Of a DNA stretch of 64,000 bases, positions 44,315-55,863 are shown one piece after another. The notes under the pieces were generated by a model. It was not told where the DNA came from and did no database searches. It saw only the letters and a list, made by a program, of their open reading frames with translations. Made by a program: the position numbers and the translations under genes. Positions within the stretch are counted from its first letter, which is position 1. Each line of letters opens with the position of its first letter. Where the stretch lies: assembly GCA_026873275.1 (NCBI GenBank), contig JANTUC010000005.1, forward strand, positions 1,426,001 through 1,490,000, given 5' to 3'. The stretch comes from Pseudopithomyces maydicus (taxonomy: Eukaryota; Ascomycota; Dothideomycetes; Pleosporales; Didymosphaeriaceae).

Positions 44315-45196
44315 TCATTGCGGCACGGGTATGTCCTCGGTTTGTGCGTCAGTGCCCTGCGCGGGCGGGTCGGTGAGGTCGGTAAGGTCCTCCTCGGTAG
44401 GCTCGGGAGGAGGCGGTGGGCCTTCGAAGAGACGAATCCACCAGGCGGGTGGGTTAAGAGGGCTGTGGTTGTTGTGTAGCGGCGGGTAGACATCGTTGAA
44501 GAAGTACCAAACTGCAGTGTGTTAGCAATCAATCATACAAGATAATGTGAAAAAGAAAACGTACTGTGGCCAACAACAATTCCACACATCTCGTCCTTGG
44601 GAACCGTGCCATGCATGATGAGAGAGAAGCAAAGGAGCACCCAAGGCAGGTACGGTGCCTTGAAAATAAACAGGCCCAGGAAGCTCAACATAGTATCGGG
44701 GTTCTTGCGACTCCAAATGTAGACCAGCGTGCTAGAAAGCGCAGAGCCGAGGAAGGCCATGGAAAATATCGGGGCCATGCATAGGAGCAGCGTGGAGGCG
44801 AAAGTAAGGAGCCATGCGAAGTGTGCTGGCGACCGACCGGACGACTCTTCGAGAAGGCGCGAGTAGCGCTGGAGGAAGAATATATGGTAGAGAAGGTCGA
44901 GGCTGAAGGGACCGAAATAGAAAAATGTGGTTATAAGGCGCCAGTACTGTGAATGTTGGTTAGCTATATGCGTGTGTGTGTTGCGGCAAGCGGTGACCAA
45001 CCTGACTTCTTACAAAGACGGTCCGAAAGCTGTAGAACAGCTGAAATGGCGACACGATGCGGCACTGCACCAACAGGCTGGCGCTAAGGGCAGCAGTCAT
45101 CCACCACCTCGTACAGACAGGCATCTCATAAAACCACTGCTCGAGCGGGAACTGGCCGACCATGCCGCCGCCGCCACCTGGGAGCATGTCCGCCAT
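44315..45196 (-). CDS. Derlin (Der1-like ER membrane protein)
   Basis: Three exons, 45196-45002, 44946-44565 and 44511-44315, give 257 aa; phases 0 and 1 agree. The start MADMLPGGGGGMVG is followed by the derlin opening QFPLEQWFYEMPVCTRWWMTAAL. Seen: the WR motif in YWRLITTFFYFGPFSLDLLYHIFFL, several membrane segments, and the late GHIWYFFNDVYPPL element (GxxxW region). The C terminus is Pro/Glu-rich and hydrophilic. Derlins are inactive rhomboid relatives that thin the ER membrane and help export misfolded proteins for degradation (ERAD). It is divergent from the CENP-A gene. Confidence 0.95.
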
Positions 45197-45852
45197 GCTG
45201 AGAGCGGAACGTCGGACGTGTTCGGGAAGCGCAGGTGGGTTCTTAGAGTGTCGTGCGCGAATGCGAGTAGTCGAGTGAACGAACGTGCCTGGGTACCGGG
45301 GAACTTGAGAGCGGCACGCGAGCGAGAGGCCAGCTGTATGTAAGGGTTGGGTGACAAACCACAAAGCAAGTGACTGGCCTGGAACACTTCACGGTTGCTT
45401 TGATGTTGCTACGTAACAAGTCCGATCCCGCCGCACTGCGAGAGATTAGATGCGATTAGATTAGATCGGATATTGCTCGCTTAGATCTTATCTGATCGAA
45501 GCAGGTAGTACTCACGTGATTGCGAGCAGCTCTGGCGGAAAGCACTTGCCAGCCACACCAGCCCCCCATTCCTCGACTCCACAACACCCTAGGAATGCTA
45601 GACCATGCGCAGCTACCACTTCACTGAACCCTACGACATCGATATTCTTGCCCACCCCGAAATTTCGATTTAGAACCGCTTTGTTGTGGCCGATTGCCCA
45701 GAGTTGTCCTGCACTTCGACGCGAGGAGGTCGCGTCGCACGCCAAACGCGTTTCCCAGCAACCCAGCTCGCGAAATCCCGACGTCCCCGCATCACCAATT
45801 GCGATTCCCACATCTACCCTAATTTCACCCTCGCCCATCGCAGTCTTTTAAA
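45197..45852. promoter_or_regulatory. Divergent promoter region, derlin / CENP-A, with GATTAGAT repeats
   Basis: 656 bp between divergent starts. At 45444-45466 GATTAGAT occurs three times (45444, 45454, 45459, the last two overlapping), followed by further TTAGATC/GATC words to 45500. The spacing of the first two is 10 bp, about one helical turn. It could be a transcription-factor site cluster; the factor is unknown. Confidence 0.45.
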
Positions 45853-46461
45853 ATGCCGCCTAAGGGTCTCATCCGGAAGAACGTAGCGCGCCCGTCGCGA
45901 CCCATTGGAGGAACTCCCAATAACCTGGCGCGGAAACCAGCGAAAAAGACAGCGCGCAGGTCGGATGTCTCACGCAAATCAGACGTCTCACGCGGTACGC
46001 ATACACATCCAAGGCACCGCGCATATCTCCCGCTAATCACCTCCCAGTCGGCGATCCAGGTCCCGCGCCAAAGGGCAAGCGACGCTACAAGCCGGGCACA
46101 CTCGCGCTCAAGGAAATCCGAAAGTACCAAAAGACTACCGAGCTCTTGTTGATGAGAGCGCCTTTTCAACGACTGGTCAGTGCGCCCCCTCCCTTCCCCC
46201 GATCCAGTTCCAACCTGAAAACAACAAATCTAACCCGCCAAACAGGTTCGCGAAATCTGCCAAAACGTCACCACGGACGACGGACCCAACAGATGGCAAA
46301 GCCAGGCCGTCGCCGCCCTCCAAGAAGCCACCGAGGCCTTCCTCGTCAGCTTGTTCCACGATGCAAATCTCTGCGCTATTCACGCAAAGCGCGTTACCAT
46401 CCAGCAGAAGGATATCCAGCTGGCGAGACGGCTGAGGGCGGCATGGGGGATACCGGTTTGA
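45853..46461 (+). CDS. CENPA: Centromeric histone H3 variant CENP-A (Cse4/CenH3)
   Basis: Three exons, 45853-45994, 46048-46175 and 46246-46461, give 161 aa (introns 53 and 70 nt, GTACGC and GTCAGT donors, GCTAATC and CTAAC-like branches). The histone fold follows KRRYKPGTLALKEIRKYQKTTELLLMRAPFQRLVREI, then TTDDGPNRWQSQAVAALQEATEAFLVSLFHDANLCAIHAKRVTIQQKDIQLARRLRAAWGIPV. Marks of CENP-A rather than H3: the longer loop 1 (QNVTTDDGPNRWQ), the changed AAWGIPV end in place of RGERA, and a divergent 60-aa tail lacking ARTKQTARKS. The tail has a tandem SDVSRKSDVSR repeat. It replaces H3 in centromeric nucleosomes and is essential. Confidence 0.94.
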
Positions 46462-47453
46462 GTGGGTGCGATGCGATGCGATGCGTGTATGGATGGGGAG
46501 TGTGGGAAAGAATTGAACAAGGAAATGAAGATTTGTACTCTGGTTTCTGCTGTCGGGGTCTAGATATGAGAAAAGTGGTGTGAATCCGGGTTGTTTGGAT
46601 AAAAGCGACGACATCAACACTGAATCGAAGATGCAGGAGCTGTGTGTACGGGACGAAGTCGCCGCGGTCAAATTTTAGTCATCTCTAGGTTTCATCGGCA
46701 TACAACCAGAGAGGAAGGCAGAAGGAGGTTCGGTGGCCTTTTTGCGGCGTTCAAAGGCGCAAACTTGGAGTTGGATGAGCACGGTTGGTCCTGCGTGCAT
46801 CAGGGTTGCTTGATTGCGATGCCGTGTTATACCCATTCGAGGTTTTCTTTTCTTTTCTTACTGAATTCGTTGGATTGTATGTATAACAGGGTGTGTTGTA
46901 CGGCTCGTTCACACGGTTAGTGGAATTTATCTTGAATTCAAACGGGCTCTTGATATGTGCTTGATGCATGAGCTTGAGTGGGGTGGGGCAGAATAGGTTT
47001 GTTGTGATGAGATGTTGAACTATCAGATGCTAGTAGGTTCGTTTCGGTGAGATATCGAGAACTTTGTTTGGTATGGAGGTGGCTTTTGTGACTGCGTGAG
47101 AAAAGGGTCTGGAGGATAGTGTGTGTGGCATGAGATACTGATTTTAAGCATCAACCGTTCACTCATTGCCATGATGACCTAAGCAGATCATTCAAACACC
47201 AGCGAAAGGTAGACTAGACGCAATGAATATGCCAGACAAAAGAGCGCCAAAAAAATACAACAAAAATAAAAAGGTGCATGTAATTGTACTAGTTTTGGAA
47301 GAATGGCTATTTTTTCTAGATGATAAGCTATGCTGCTACTCAGAATAATTTACACCTTTCGTATTGTGCATTGTTGGCGCGGATATAGTAGCTCGAATGC
47401 TTCCATAATAACATACATGAATATTTCTCAGTTTCGGTGTTGTTCTACACCCA
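46462..47453. other. Intergenic, AT-rich towards the right
   Basis: About 1 kb between CENP-A and the convergent F-box gene. No gene is supported. 47200-47440 is AT-rich with A-runs. Confidence 0.55.
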
Positions 47454-48819
47454 CTAGTTATTATAATCACTAGGCTGATTGCCAATACGAAAATCATACT
47501 CCAACTCTCCCAGGCGCCCTGGAATATGGTCCATGCTTGTCATTTCGAAAACATATTGATCCGGCGGGCATACCCACACCCACCCATCATTTTCTTCACT
47601 GTCCCAAGAATGTAACGTCAAATATTGGTTCTCCGCATTCCATGTCCTGTATTGTGCTCCAATCTTTCCGCATGAAGTAAAATACCCAAAACGATGATCG
47701 TACCCCAAGTATTCAAGATGCAGATACGTGAGCACGCGGAAGTGCTTCAGTTCTCCGAAGATGGCTGGCCAATCGACAGGAGCGTTGCCAAGCGCTCTAT
47801 TGGCAACTCCTTCTAGGTCGCAGTAGCTGAGATGGAGGCTTTGCAGAGTATCTTTGTGATGCTGCAGAAAAAGACGAGCTTTAAAGACGTGTGTCTCGTT
47901 GAACTTGATATTACAAAGACTCAAGCTTTGAAGCGAGGAGCGCTGGGGTTTCCATGTGAGATAGGGACCGAGAGGAATCTTGCGGATGCTGCTCCGGCCG
48001 TTGACACGAAGACGTTGCAAAGAGTGCATTTCTTTAAGGCGTGCAACTAAAAGGCTTTTGTCGTCGTTTGCGTAGTCGTCTACACCCCCGCCATCGTTGA
48101 TGCTAGAAGTAATTTCGAATTTTTTCAACTCACTAAAGTTGGGGCGGATATGCTCCGGAAGGTTTAACCAAGCCAGCGGAGCAATGGATGTTGTGTCTAG
48201 GTCTAGACGCCCTGTTCTATTCACCGCAAGCGAGAATAGTCGTATCCCAGAAAGTGCCACCGCGGTCATCATCTGTTCGAGCCTGGTCGTGCCATCTTTA
48301 GCATTAGTATGGTACGCAATGTGGCGGAGGTTTGGCATTTGGCGGAAACAATTGAGAAACAGCGTTGTACACGCATCGAAACTTTCGCCCTCCTTGTAGA
48401 TAATGATTTAGTAGACTATTCCTCATTACGAATTCTGAAATCCGTACCGCGTATTTAGTTTCAGATGCTACGATCGCTTGCAATTCAGCAGCAATATCGG
48501 GGTCGCTATTTTCAGCCTCCAGCATTGGTTCGTACCCCTCGCTAGCACAAGTTGGCCGATCAGTCGCAACCAAGAACAAGCGAGTGATTCCAGTGCCAAA
48601 ATCCTCATAATTAACAAACTTATGAAGGCATAGCAGCTTGCGAGGTGATATCGGGACCCATCGCCTCGAAAATTTTAACAAAAAGACTCGGTGCACTTTC
48701 GCTTTGATTGTCCTAGAAGTCAATCTCAGTTTTTCCATATGACCATCGTACTTATGTTGCAAATCCAAGGCTATCTGCTCCAAAAGCTCGACGGGGAGAT
48801 CCTCTAGCCTGGGTGCCAT
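47454..48819 (-). CDS. F-box protein with leucine-rich-repeat-like C terminus
   Basis: Two exons, 48819-48448 and 48392-47454 (55-nt intron, GTACGG, CTACTAAAT branch, ACAAG), give 436 aa. The N terminus is an F-box: LEDLPVELLEQIALDLQHKYDGHMEKLRLTSRTIKAKV. The second half has LRR-like stretches (PNFSELKKFEITS, LQRLRVNGRSSIRKIP, SLQSLSLCNIKF, TLQSLHLSYCDLEG, FRVLTYLHLEYLGYD). Presumed substrate receptor of an SCF ubiquitin ligase. Fungal genomes carry many such fast-changing genes; the target is unknown. The small membrane ORF lies immediately upstream. Confidence 0.85.
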
Positions 48820-48876
48820 TTTGAAATCGAGCTGGAAGATCTGGTATGAAAAGTACAAAGTGAGGGGTTAGTGGGG

Positions 48877-49128
48877 TCACCATGGATGGCGATGAAGCCC
48901 TTGGCACTCGGCTCGCACCCTGTTATGCGCAGAGATGTCCAGGTTACGTGTAAGCCTAGCTTGTTCGGGATGTCCCTTACCATCTATGTTTTCAATTAAC
49001 GCTGTACATGTCATGCCGACTCCAGCCAAATGCAAAATAGACGCAACAAATCCAACAATAATGAGCAGCAGAACAATACACAAACCAAACAGGAAACGAT
49101 GAATGCAATTGATGAGAGTGGAGAGCAT
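48877..49128 (-). CDS. Small membrane or secreted protein, uncertain
   Basis: From ATG 49128 the frame has one strong hydrophobic segment (FLFGLCIVLLLIIVGFVASILHLAGVGMTCTA). Unspliced it ends at 48877; alternatively GTAAGG at 48980 splices to 48919, giving a tail that ends at 48804, inside the F-box start. A diverged copy of this segment lies at 61800-61975, so the stretch was duplicated. I recognise no family. It could be the signal-anchor exon of a short secreted protein. Confidence 0.4.
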   Translation of the reverse strand: MLSTLINCIHRFLFGLCIVLLLIIVGFVASILHLAGVGMTCTALIENIDGKGHPEQARLTRNLDISAHNRVRAECQGLHRHPW

Positions 49129-49155
49129 GTTGGGACGGTAGGGTGACCTTGTCAT

Positions 49156-49761
49156 CTATTTATATATTTGACAATGATATGGAATGTCCCTTGATCGTGC
49201 GCTTTCAAGCGGACTCTTTCCGGGAAAAAACTATTACAGACCTACATATCCATCAGTATTGCGCATGTTGTGAATATTATGATAGCTACACACATGTATT
49301 TCGAATCGGAAAAAGTGTTCAGCATACACGTAGCCTCCTTGTCCATCACTCCAGAACATGTGCCTATGAACGAGGTTGTTCTATTGATCTTTTGCGTGCT
49401 ACGATCATGGAAAGATACACTTGAAAAAAAAAGTATTCATAACACCATCGCTCTCGTGTTGTGTATCTTCTACCGAAGGAATGTCCCCAAAGAATCTAGC
49501 TCTCTTTAAAATAAGGTGCCGATGGATCAAAGCCCAAACAAGACATTGAGAAACATCTTTGCTCTCAACTCCGACGTTCCAAATGCCATTCAATTGAGAT
49601 TTCCGTTCAAAAGAATTCGCTTCAATGGATACAAAGAAGTCCTACACTATTTAGTTACCTTTCAAATCACCAAAGAGTAAGGCATGTGTAAGATGACCCG
49701 AGCTATTCGTTTCTCAACTCACCTTGTATCATCAAGTTATCCAACAAACACATAAATTATT
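49156..49761. other. Intergenic
   Basis: 600 bp between the small ORF and the end of the coiled-coil gene. Plus frames 49143-49424 and 49270-49509 have no support. Confidence 0.5.
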
Positions 49762-50966
49762 TCATTTCCTGAGGCCTTTTGCAGTATTGTAGAACTCCCT
49801 CATCTGTGGAGTGAGGCGCGAAATAAGCTCTTGCTGGAGATTCCTAGCCTCTTCCAATGTTTTTTGATGCTCCCAAAGCTGCTTGTATTCCTTGCGCTCT
49901 TCCTCCTCGATCTCTCGCTTTCTTCTGGCTATTTTCTGCAAGCGGATATTGAAGCGATGAATGCTCGCCATCGCAACAGTCTCCTTAGCCTGAGCAACCT
50001 TGTATGAATTCAGGAATGTTGACGTCGAATTGATAGGGCTAGCCTGGCTATGATGAGCTGGGTTATCGAGGCGAGGAAGGCTGCTTGAACTCCGGTTGCT
50101 AAGCGAAAGGGAAGGAAGCCTAGATGGCGATCTCACAAACACGCCTCCAGCGTCCGAGGCCGACCGCTTAGGTGTTTGAGTTTTATCAACGGTAGCGTTC
50201 GAAGCTCCCAGAATAGTTTCTGGTTGAAGATTATCTGAATCCTTGGGTTTGTCAGCTTAATGGGTAATGATGATGATGATGATGATGTGTGTGTAGACGG
50301 GCATACAGAGAGGTCAGACCGTGGGACGGTACTTTCCAGACCAGAAGCGGACATGAAAGTGACTAAATCCTTTGCGTGATTCATGAACCCAGTCTTCTTC
50401 TCATCATCGCGCCAATCATTGGGGACAGCGGCGCCGAGATACAAGAAATAGACCTTGATAAGCGCTATCAGGATCTTGTCCGATTTAATAAACTCGAAGG
50501 CCTCGTTCAGAACGACGTTGTTTGCACCGATGAGCTTCGGAATCTTGGTAAGCTTATAGGGCGTTGATTCAATCTCGAAAGACGTGTCAAGCGTTTCCAT
50601 TTGATTCTTTTTGACCAGGTGCGCAAACAATTTTATAGTGCTGTTGTTTTCCATCATAATGCCTAGTTCAAGTTTGAAGTTGGCGTGTGAAGCTTTCAGT
50701 AGGGAACGTGTGGATTCGTTATTCGCAATCGGTTTAACAACGACCTTGTCGAATGGCAACTGATCAAGGGCGTCTGCGGTACTATTCCATATACGCGCAT
50801 AGGCTAGCTTGAACTCTTGATATGGGGTTCCGTTGTCGTTGCTCTGCTCCATAACAGGAGTAGCATTCGTTAGAGGTGGCATGTCTGATATGGATTTGCC
50901 TATAGGGAATTGATCAGTTGTATACCTTTGTTGAGAAAGAGAACAGCTGTGAATATCTGGATCCAT
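49762..50966 (-). CDS. Hypothetical protein with C-terminal coiled coil
   Basis: Two exons, 50966-50307 and 50241-49762, joined over a 65-nt intron (GTATGC...CCCAAG, branch GCTGACA), give 379 aa. The intron contains an (ATG/CAT)n microsatellite. The first 220 residues look globular (YQEFKLAYARIWNSTADALDQLPFDKVVV, ILIALIKVYFLYLGAAVPNDW). A Ser/Pro-rich linker follows (SPSRLPSLSLSNRSSSSLPRL), then a charged helix likely to form a coiled coil (IHRFNIRLQKIARRKREIEEEERKEYKQLWEHQKTLEEARNLQQEL). I do not recognise the family. Confidence 0.8.
50261..50286. repeat. (ATG)n microsatellite inside an intron
   Basis: About seven tandem ATG/GAT units followed by GTGTGTGT, lying within the intron of the coiled-coil gene. 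Length polymorphism here would not alter the protein. Confidence 0.85.
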
Positions 50967-52242
50967 GAAATTGATACATACTCAGCCGACGTGCGGAGGG
51001 ATAAGTGATTTTGGCGGGAATAAATTTGGCTAACTGCAAGATGAAGCAAGAGCGTATAGACCGAGTCACTATCGAGCAGACAAGATGGGCGGTGTGGACA
51101 GAGTGGACAGGGCGGGGTCTTTGCACATGTGCAGGCCCGGGCGAGAGTAAGTCACGTGTGCAGCCGCTCGCCCGCCTGGGGTCATAAGTCTGATTGCCAG
51201 GTTGACCGTCAGCTTGTTTACAGTTCACATACGCTTTTCAGGGGCTGTACTGGGTTTATTCCTGTTTCCCCTGTGACTTGCAGTTCTGCATATTGTTTAG
51301 TACCAATATCTCCACTACAACGGTACATGCATCTTCACATGTCCTTGGACAAATTACATACGCAGACCCTGAGTGCTGTGTCATTCAAAGTATCATTGAA
51401 AATTAGTAACTTGATAAATCCGATATGTAGAAAACGTTCGTGTTAGCGCCGGTCAAATCCATCGTCTCATACAACTGTTGCTTGGCCGTCGTACTCTCAT
51501 TTCTCCTGCTCGGATGTCGCTTGTTGCATATGAATAGAGTCCCAGCCCTATCTGAAATTTTTTTAAGACACTCATTGCCATAATGGGCAGCGAGACCTTG
51601 CGATAAACTGCAGCAGCTGGTTGTCTAGGCGGGAAACGCAACGTTCCACAGGAGTTGAAGGATATGGAGATGATCTTTGGAGAACTACGTGATGGTGGCA
51701 ATGAAGCAGATATCATGGGGTCAACCTTTGGAACCAAAGAGGAGATCGTGAAGCTTAAGAAAAAAGCTGTGTATTGTCTATCTGCTGAGGGTTAATGGTT
51801 CTAGGAATGTACCCGTCGCTTAGAGGGTACATAATGTCTTTGAACTAATATGTTTCGATTGGTCAAAGTAGCATTAGATCTATTGATCCACCAACAGGTA
51901 ATCATTGTTTTTCGACCTACATTCATCTGTGATATTCAGCTTTTGCGCGACCCTATATTCTATGATAATTAAGACAACCCAAAAGAGACTTCCGGCTTTT
52001 TTACTATTGCATTGTGTGCGAGCTGTACATATTACTTCTATATTGATCTGAATTCCAGTAAAACATTGTAAGACAACACCACCCACCCAACACAATGTTC
52101 GCTCTCATACAAGACACGCTCTCCCCATCCAAGATTCAACCTCACCCCATCAAACCTACAAACCAAATAACTAAACCGACTAACTACTCAAACCAATATC
52201 AAAACAACCAATATCCCAAAAGCAAGAACCACGGAACAAATA
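50967..52242. other. Intergenic
   Basis: 1.3 kb with no supported gene. GC-rich around 51080-51190, AT-rich around 51850-52060. The last 150 bp form an A/C-rich leader for the J-domain gene. Confidence 0.5.
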
Positions 52243-53285
52243 ATGTCCCTAACCCCAACCCATTATACTACCCTGCACCTCCCCCAAAACGCCTCCCCCA
52301 CTCTCATCCGCAAAGCCTACAAATCCCTCGCCCTAACCTGCCACCCCGACAAAACAATCCACCTCCCAGCCACCATCCGCGCCACCCACGCCGCCCTCTT
52401 CCGCCGGATCCAAGAAGCCTACGACGTGCTCGGTTCTCCGGCGCAAAAAGCGGCGTACGATCGGGAACTGGCGCGGCATGGGGGCGTCGTGGATATGGAG
52501 AGGAGTACGTTCCATAGGGCGGGAACACCGTCGGGAAGGAGTTGTAGGGAAACTACTTCTGCGAGGGTGAGGCTTACGTCGGAGGAGGAGAAGAGGGCGG
52601 CGAGGAAGAGGGCGGAAGAGGAGATTGCATATCTGAGGGCCGCGCAGGCGAAGAGGGCGAAGCGGGAGAAGGATGCTGGTATTCCTGAGCTAAAACTTCT
52701 GGAGAAAGTGTGGAGGGAGATGGGGAGCGAGGCTGAGGCGCGGACGGACGAGGAAGAAGCCGCGTATTGTATGCTTAGAGCTGAAGGGTACAGTGGGGAG
52801 ATTATGAGGAGGGAGCACGAGCTTAGTGATCATCACGACGAGACGCCAAGGGGAGAAAAACCTCCTTTCGGGATGAACACAACGCCACACACTCCCCAGC
52901 TTCAGCTTCAGGCTCAGTTCCAGTCAAGGACTCACGCGAGGCACAGCGACACGCGGATATCAACGCTAAGGCAGCGGCTGTCCGCGCGGAGAAAGAAAAG
53001 CTTCAAAAGAAGCGAGATGAGCAAGCGAGGAAGGAAGCAGAGAGGATCGCACGTGTGAGGGCGAAAGCCGGGCCACCTGTTAAGGCGCATGGCGATGTGC
53101 GCGAAGGAAAGAAAAACGCCGCTCCTATAGCCGATGTCAGGAACACGGGTAGGGCTGCATTCAAGAAAAAATGCACTAATTGTGGCGGAGAACATAATTC
53201 TTTCCTAGAGTGGCGGAGGTGTACGAAGGAAAATGGGAGTACGGCTGGAAAGGAGGACGATGAGTCTTTTTTTCAGACTGTCTAG
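52243..53285 (+). CDS. J-domain (DnaJ-like) protein with charged helix and Cys/His motif
   Basis: Start ATG 52243. The J domain spans about residues 7-75: HYTTLHLPQNASPTLIRKAYKSLALTCHPDKT (with HPD) and FRRIQEAYDVLGSPAQKAAYDREL. A charged helical region follows. A frame change is needed near 52826-52899: donor GTGATC at 52826, acceptor CCCCAG at 52899 (74 nt) joins to a frame that is clearly coding (AVRAEKEKLQKKRDEQARKEAERIARVRAKAGPPVKAHGDVREGKK) and ends with KCTNCGGEHNSFLEWRRC. The model gives 322 aa. J proteins stimulate Hsp70; the partner here is unknown. The donor is weak, so the exact splice is uncertain. Confidence 0.85.
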
Positions 53286-55752
53286 TGCTTCTACATTCAT
53301 CCGTCTCTTGTTAGCTGGACGAGATTATTATCCGTCTTTTCGCTAACGTCGGAAGGGGATTGAGAGGACCGGGTTTATTTTTAGCAGTTCGCATGGTAGG
53401 CCGAGGGCAAGAGCGAGAGTTCACACGCAAGTATTTGTCGTGGTGAACATGCTCAATCTGTCAGAATACTACCATACGACACTCGTGAAACAATGTCAAT
53501 CCAATTTGGTTCTTTTCGGCACCGATTGCCGAGCAATCCTCGCATGATTAATATCATATCACTGTCATTATAAGATTTTCTTCACAAGACATACACTGGA
53601 AGTGTGATATCTCAGTGAGCCTCCATTATGTCGCGACATTCTAATTCCCATCGAGCCATTTGAGACAGATTAGCACTGCTCTACCGTGATACACTGACCT
53701 GTTATATAATACCTACCAAAATATCATCAAGTCTACCTGTGCACCGAGCATCGCTCAACACCCCTATTTAAGACCACTTTCCGATGTTGCAAGGATGCTT
53801 GTATGAAAACACCAACCCTACCTTAAAGAGCATCCAGCTCAGAACACACGTGCCATATATTTTGTCGAGTGCTGCAGAGTGGTACGGTGATGAACAAATA
53901 CACTACGTCCCGTGGTTGCGCATGACCGCCCATTGATACCCTGGCATTCTCTCGCCACAGAAAAATTTGTGCAACTCAGCCTCTGAGTCTAGGCATGATG
54001 GAAGGGCCGTATCAGTCGCAGTCGCTGTGAGGCAGATCAGTGTACCACGCGAGTGAGTTTCGACGCAGCAATACTGAACTGCTGCGTTGCTCCTAGCCAA
54101 CCACGGCCAGTAAATTACAGCGCTACGCATCATGTCGAGCGTCAAGGGACAAAGAAGTCGAACGGCAGCACTGTATTCACAAAGCCAACCGATCTTACTG
54201 TGTATTATGAACAACCATCCCATCCAGTCCCACTCGTTTCTCCACTTGCCCTCGCGTTCCGCGTCCGGGACCACCTCCCGCAGGCATCTCAACGATTTAC
54301 GTGATGGGTTCGAGAAACTGGTCTGGACCCGTGGGATGTGGTGGCGACGCAGGGAGGGGGTCGCGCCGAGCGCGGATGAAGGGTCGACGAGCGGGTTGGG
54401 GGCGGTAATTTACATCATAACCACATGAATATATGTGAACAACAACAGCTCTTCCCAGTGCAGTGGGAACGTCTTTGTTCGTCGGGGATACATGGAAGGG
54501 CGTCCAGGAGTTGGGCGCATCGTCAAGGAATGGTGTGCAATGGCGTGCTTGGGTGGGTCCCCCGTTGCAGCCTCAAAGGCGCAAGGAAGGTTAAACTGCA
54601 CTATTGATGGAACGGCACAGAGTTTTCACGGTGGCATCCACAATGGATGCAGTGAGGATTGCGCCTTTTGCAGGCCTGGTGAGGGAATGCCGGGTGCTAG
54701 TCGGTTTCGGAAGGGGCCCTTGGTGGGAAAAGGGAGTTGCAACTGGGCACCGCACCGCATCGCACCTGCGTAGGTTGGTTGGTAGGGAAGGTACGCACCT
54801 GGGCACCTAGGCATGTACGAGGTCACCTGACGATGCGCAGACGGAAGGTCTATGTAGGGCCAGGGCCAGGTCCAGGGCCCAGGTCGCATCGATCACATGC
54901 AGAGAATCAGCACTCTGCTATATGTATGTACCTACCTAGTACCTACGCATTTACACGATGATGCACATGTTCGGCACCTACATATTTAGACCATAGATAG
55001 GGATGGGATGCAGGGTAGGCTCGAGTGCCTGGTCATTGCTAGTGTTTCGACGGTGGATGAGCATGACGATGCTACGCAGCGACCACGATGCAGCGATGCT
55101 CAAGAGGGAAAACCGTCGTGCGATCAGGCTGGAGCTAAGGCAGACGACGTGAATGGCGCACCAGGGCAGCTGATGCGGCGTGAAAAAACATGCCACGCAG
55201 CCACGCAGCCACGGGGGATGCAACCCCAGGCTGGTGGGCTGGTGGGTGCCAGGCATTTACGTAGCGCTAAGCGGGCGTGGGGGCAGCAGGATGCCCCGTG
55301 AGCATCCTGCAGACTCCCCTCTGAGGGGACCGAGGGAACGACGAGAGCGAGCGGACTGCTGCGCATGGCGGACTGGCGGACTGGCGGAGGGGCGCTGCTT
55401 TGGAGGCGTGCTGGGTCGGGCGGGCGAAGGCGCTCGAGAGGCTCTTTGGCGGGCTGTTCTAATGGCGACATGGTCCACTTCCCGAAGCGCTGACGGGACG
55501 AACAGGAACGAGCAGGGCTCGTGCAGCAGGTGTGGGGAACACGGGCAGCTTTGTCTGGCGTATTGCAATTCACAGAGGAAATGGGCGCGGTTTAATAGGC
55601 AGGACGTCCTCCTGCGCATACGGGCATCCTGTTCGCACGCTCGCACCGTCCCACTCGACTCGTCAAGCATAACGTCGTTGCGCAACTCCACTTTCCCAGC
55701 TCCACCGGCAAACACCACCACGGCATCCATATATCGACGCGAAGAGTGCCGC
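53286..55752. other. Gene-poor 2.5-kb interval
   Basis: No gene is supported. The left part (53290-53880) is AT-rich; the right part (54300-55750) is GC-rich with small tandem words (GACTGGCG repeated near 55370-55390; CCAGGG words near 54860-54885). Many overlapping frames here reflect GC content, not genes. It may include distant control sequence and a long 5' leader of the bZIP gene. Confidence 0.5.
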
Positions 55753-55863
55753 ATGTCCGCGACAAGACTGATGGAAGGGCATGCCTCGCTTTTATTCTCT
55801 GCAAACACCTGGAGCGCCGACCTTCACCGCCAAATCTGCGAATCTGAATTCGTCTGGACGTGA
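55753..55863 (+). promoter_or_regulatory. Upstream ORF overlapping the bZIP start codon
   Basis: A 36-aa frame (MSATRLMEGHASLL...) opens at ATG 55753, with a second in-frame ATG at 55771, and ends at 55863, out of frame with and overlapping the bZIP start at 55781. If transcribed in the leader it would reduce translation of the bZIP protein. Confidence 0.4.

Noticed and set aside
53903..55740. Many overlapping frames on both strands
   Set aside because: They arise from high GC and small tandem words; none shows a domain or consistent splicing.
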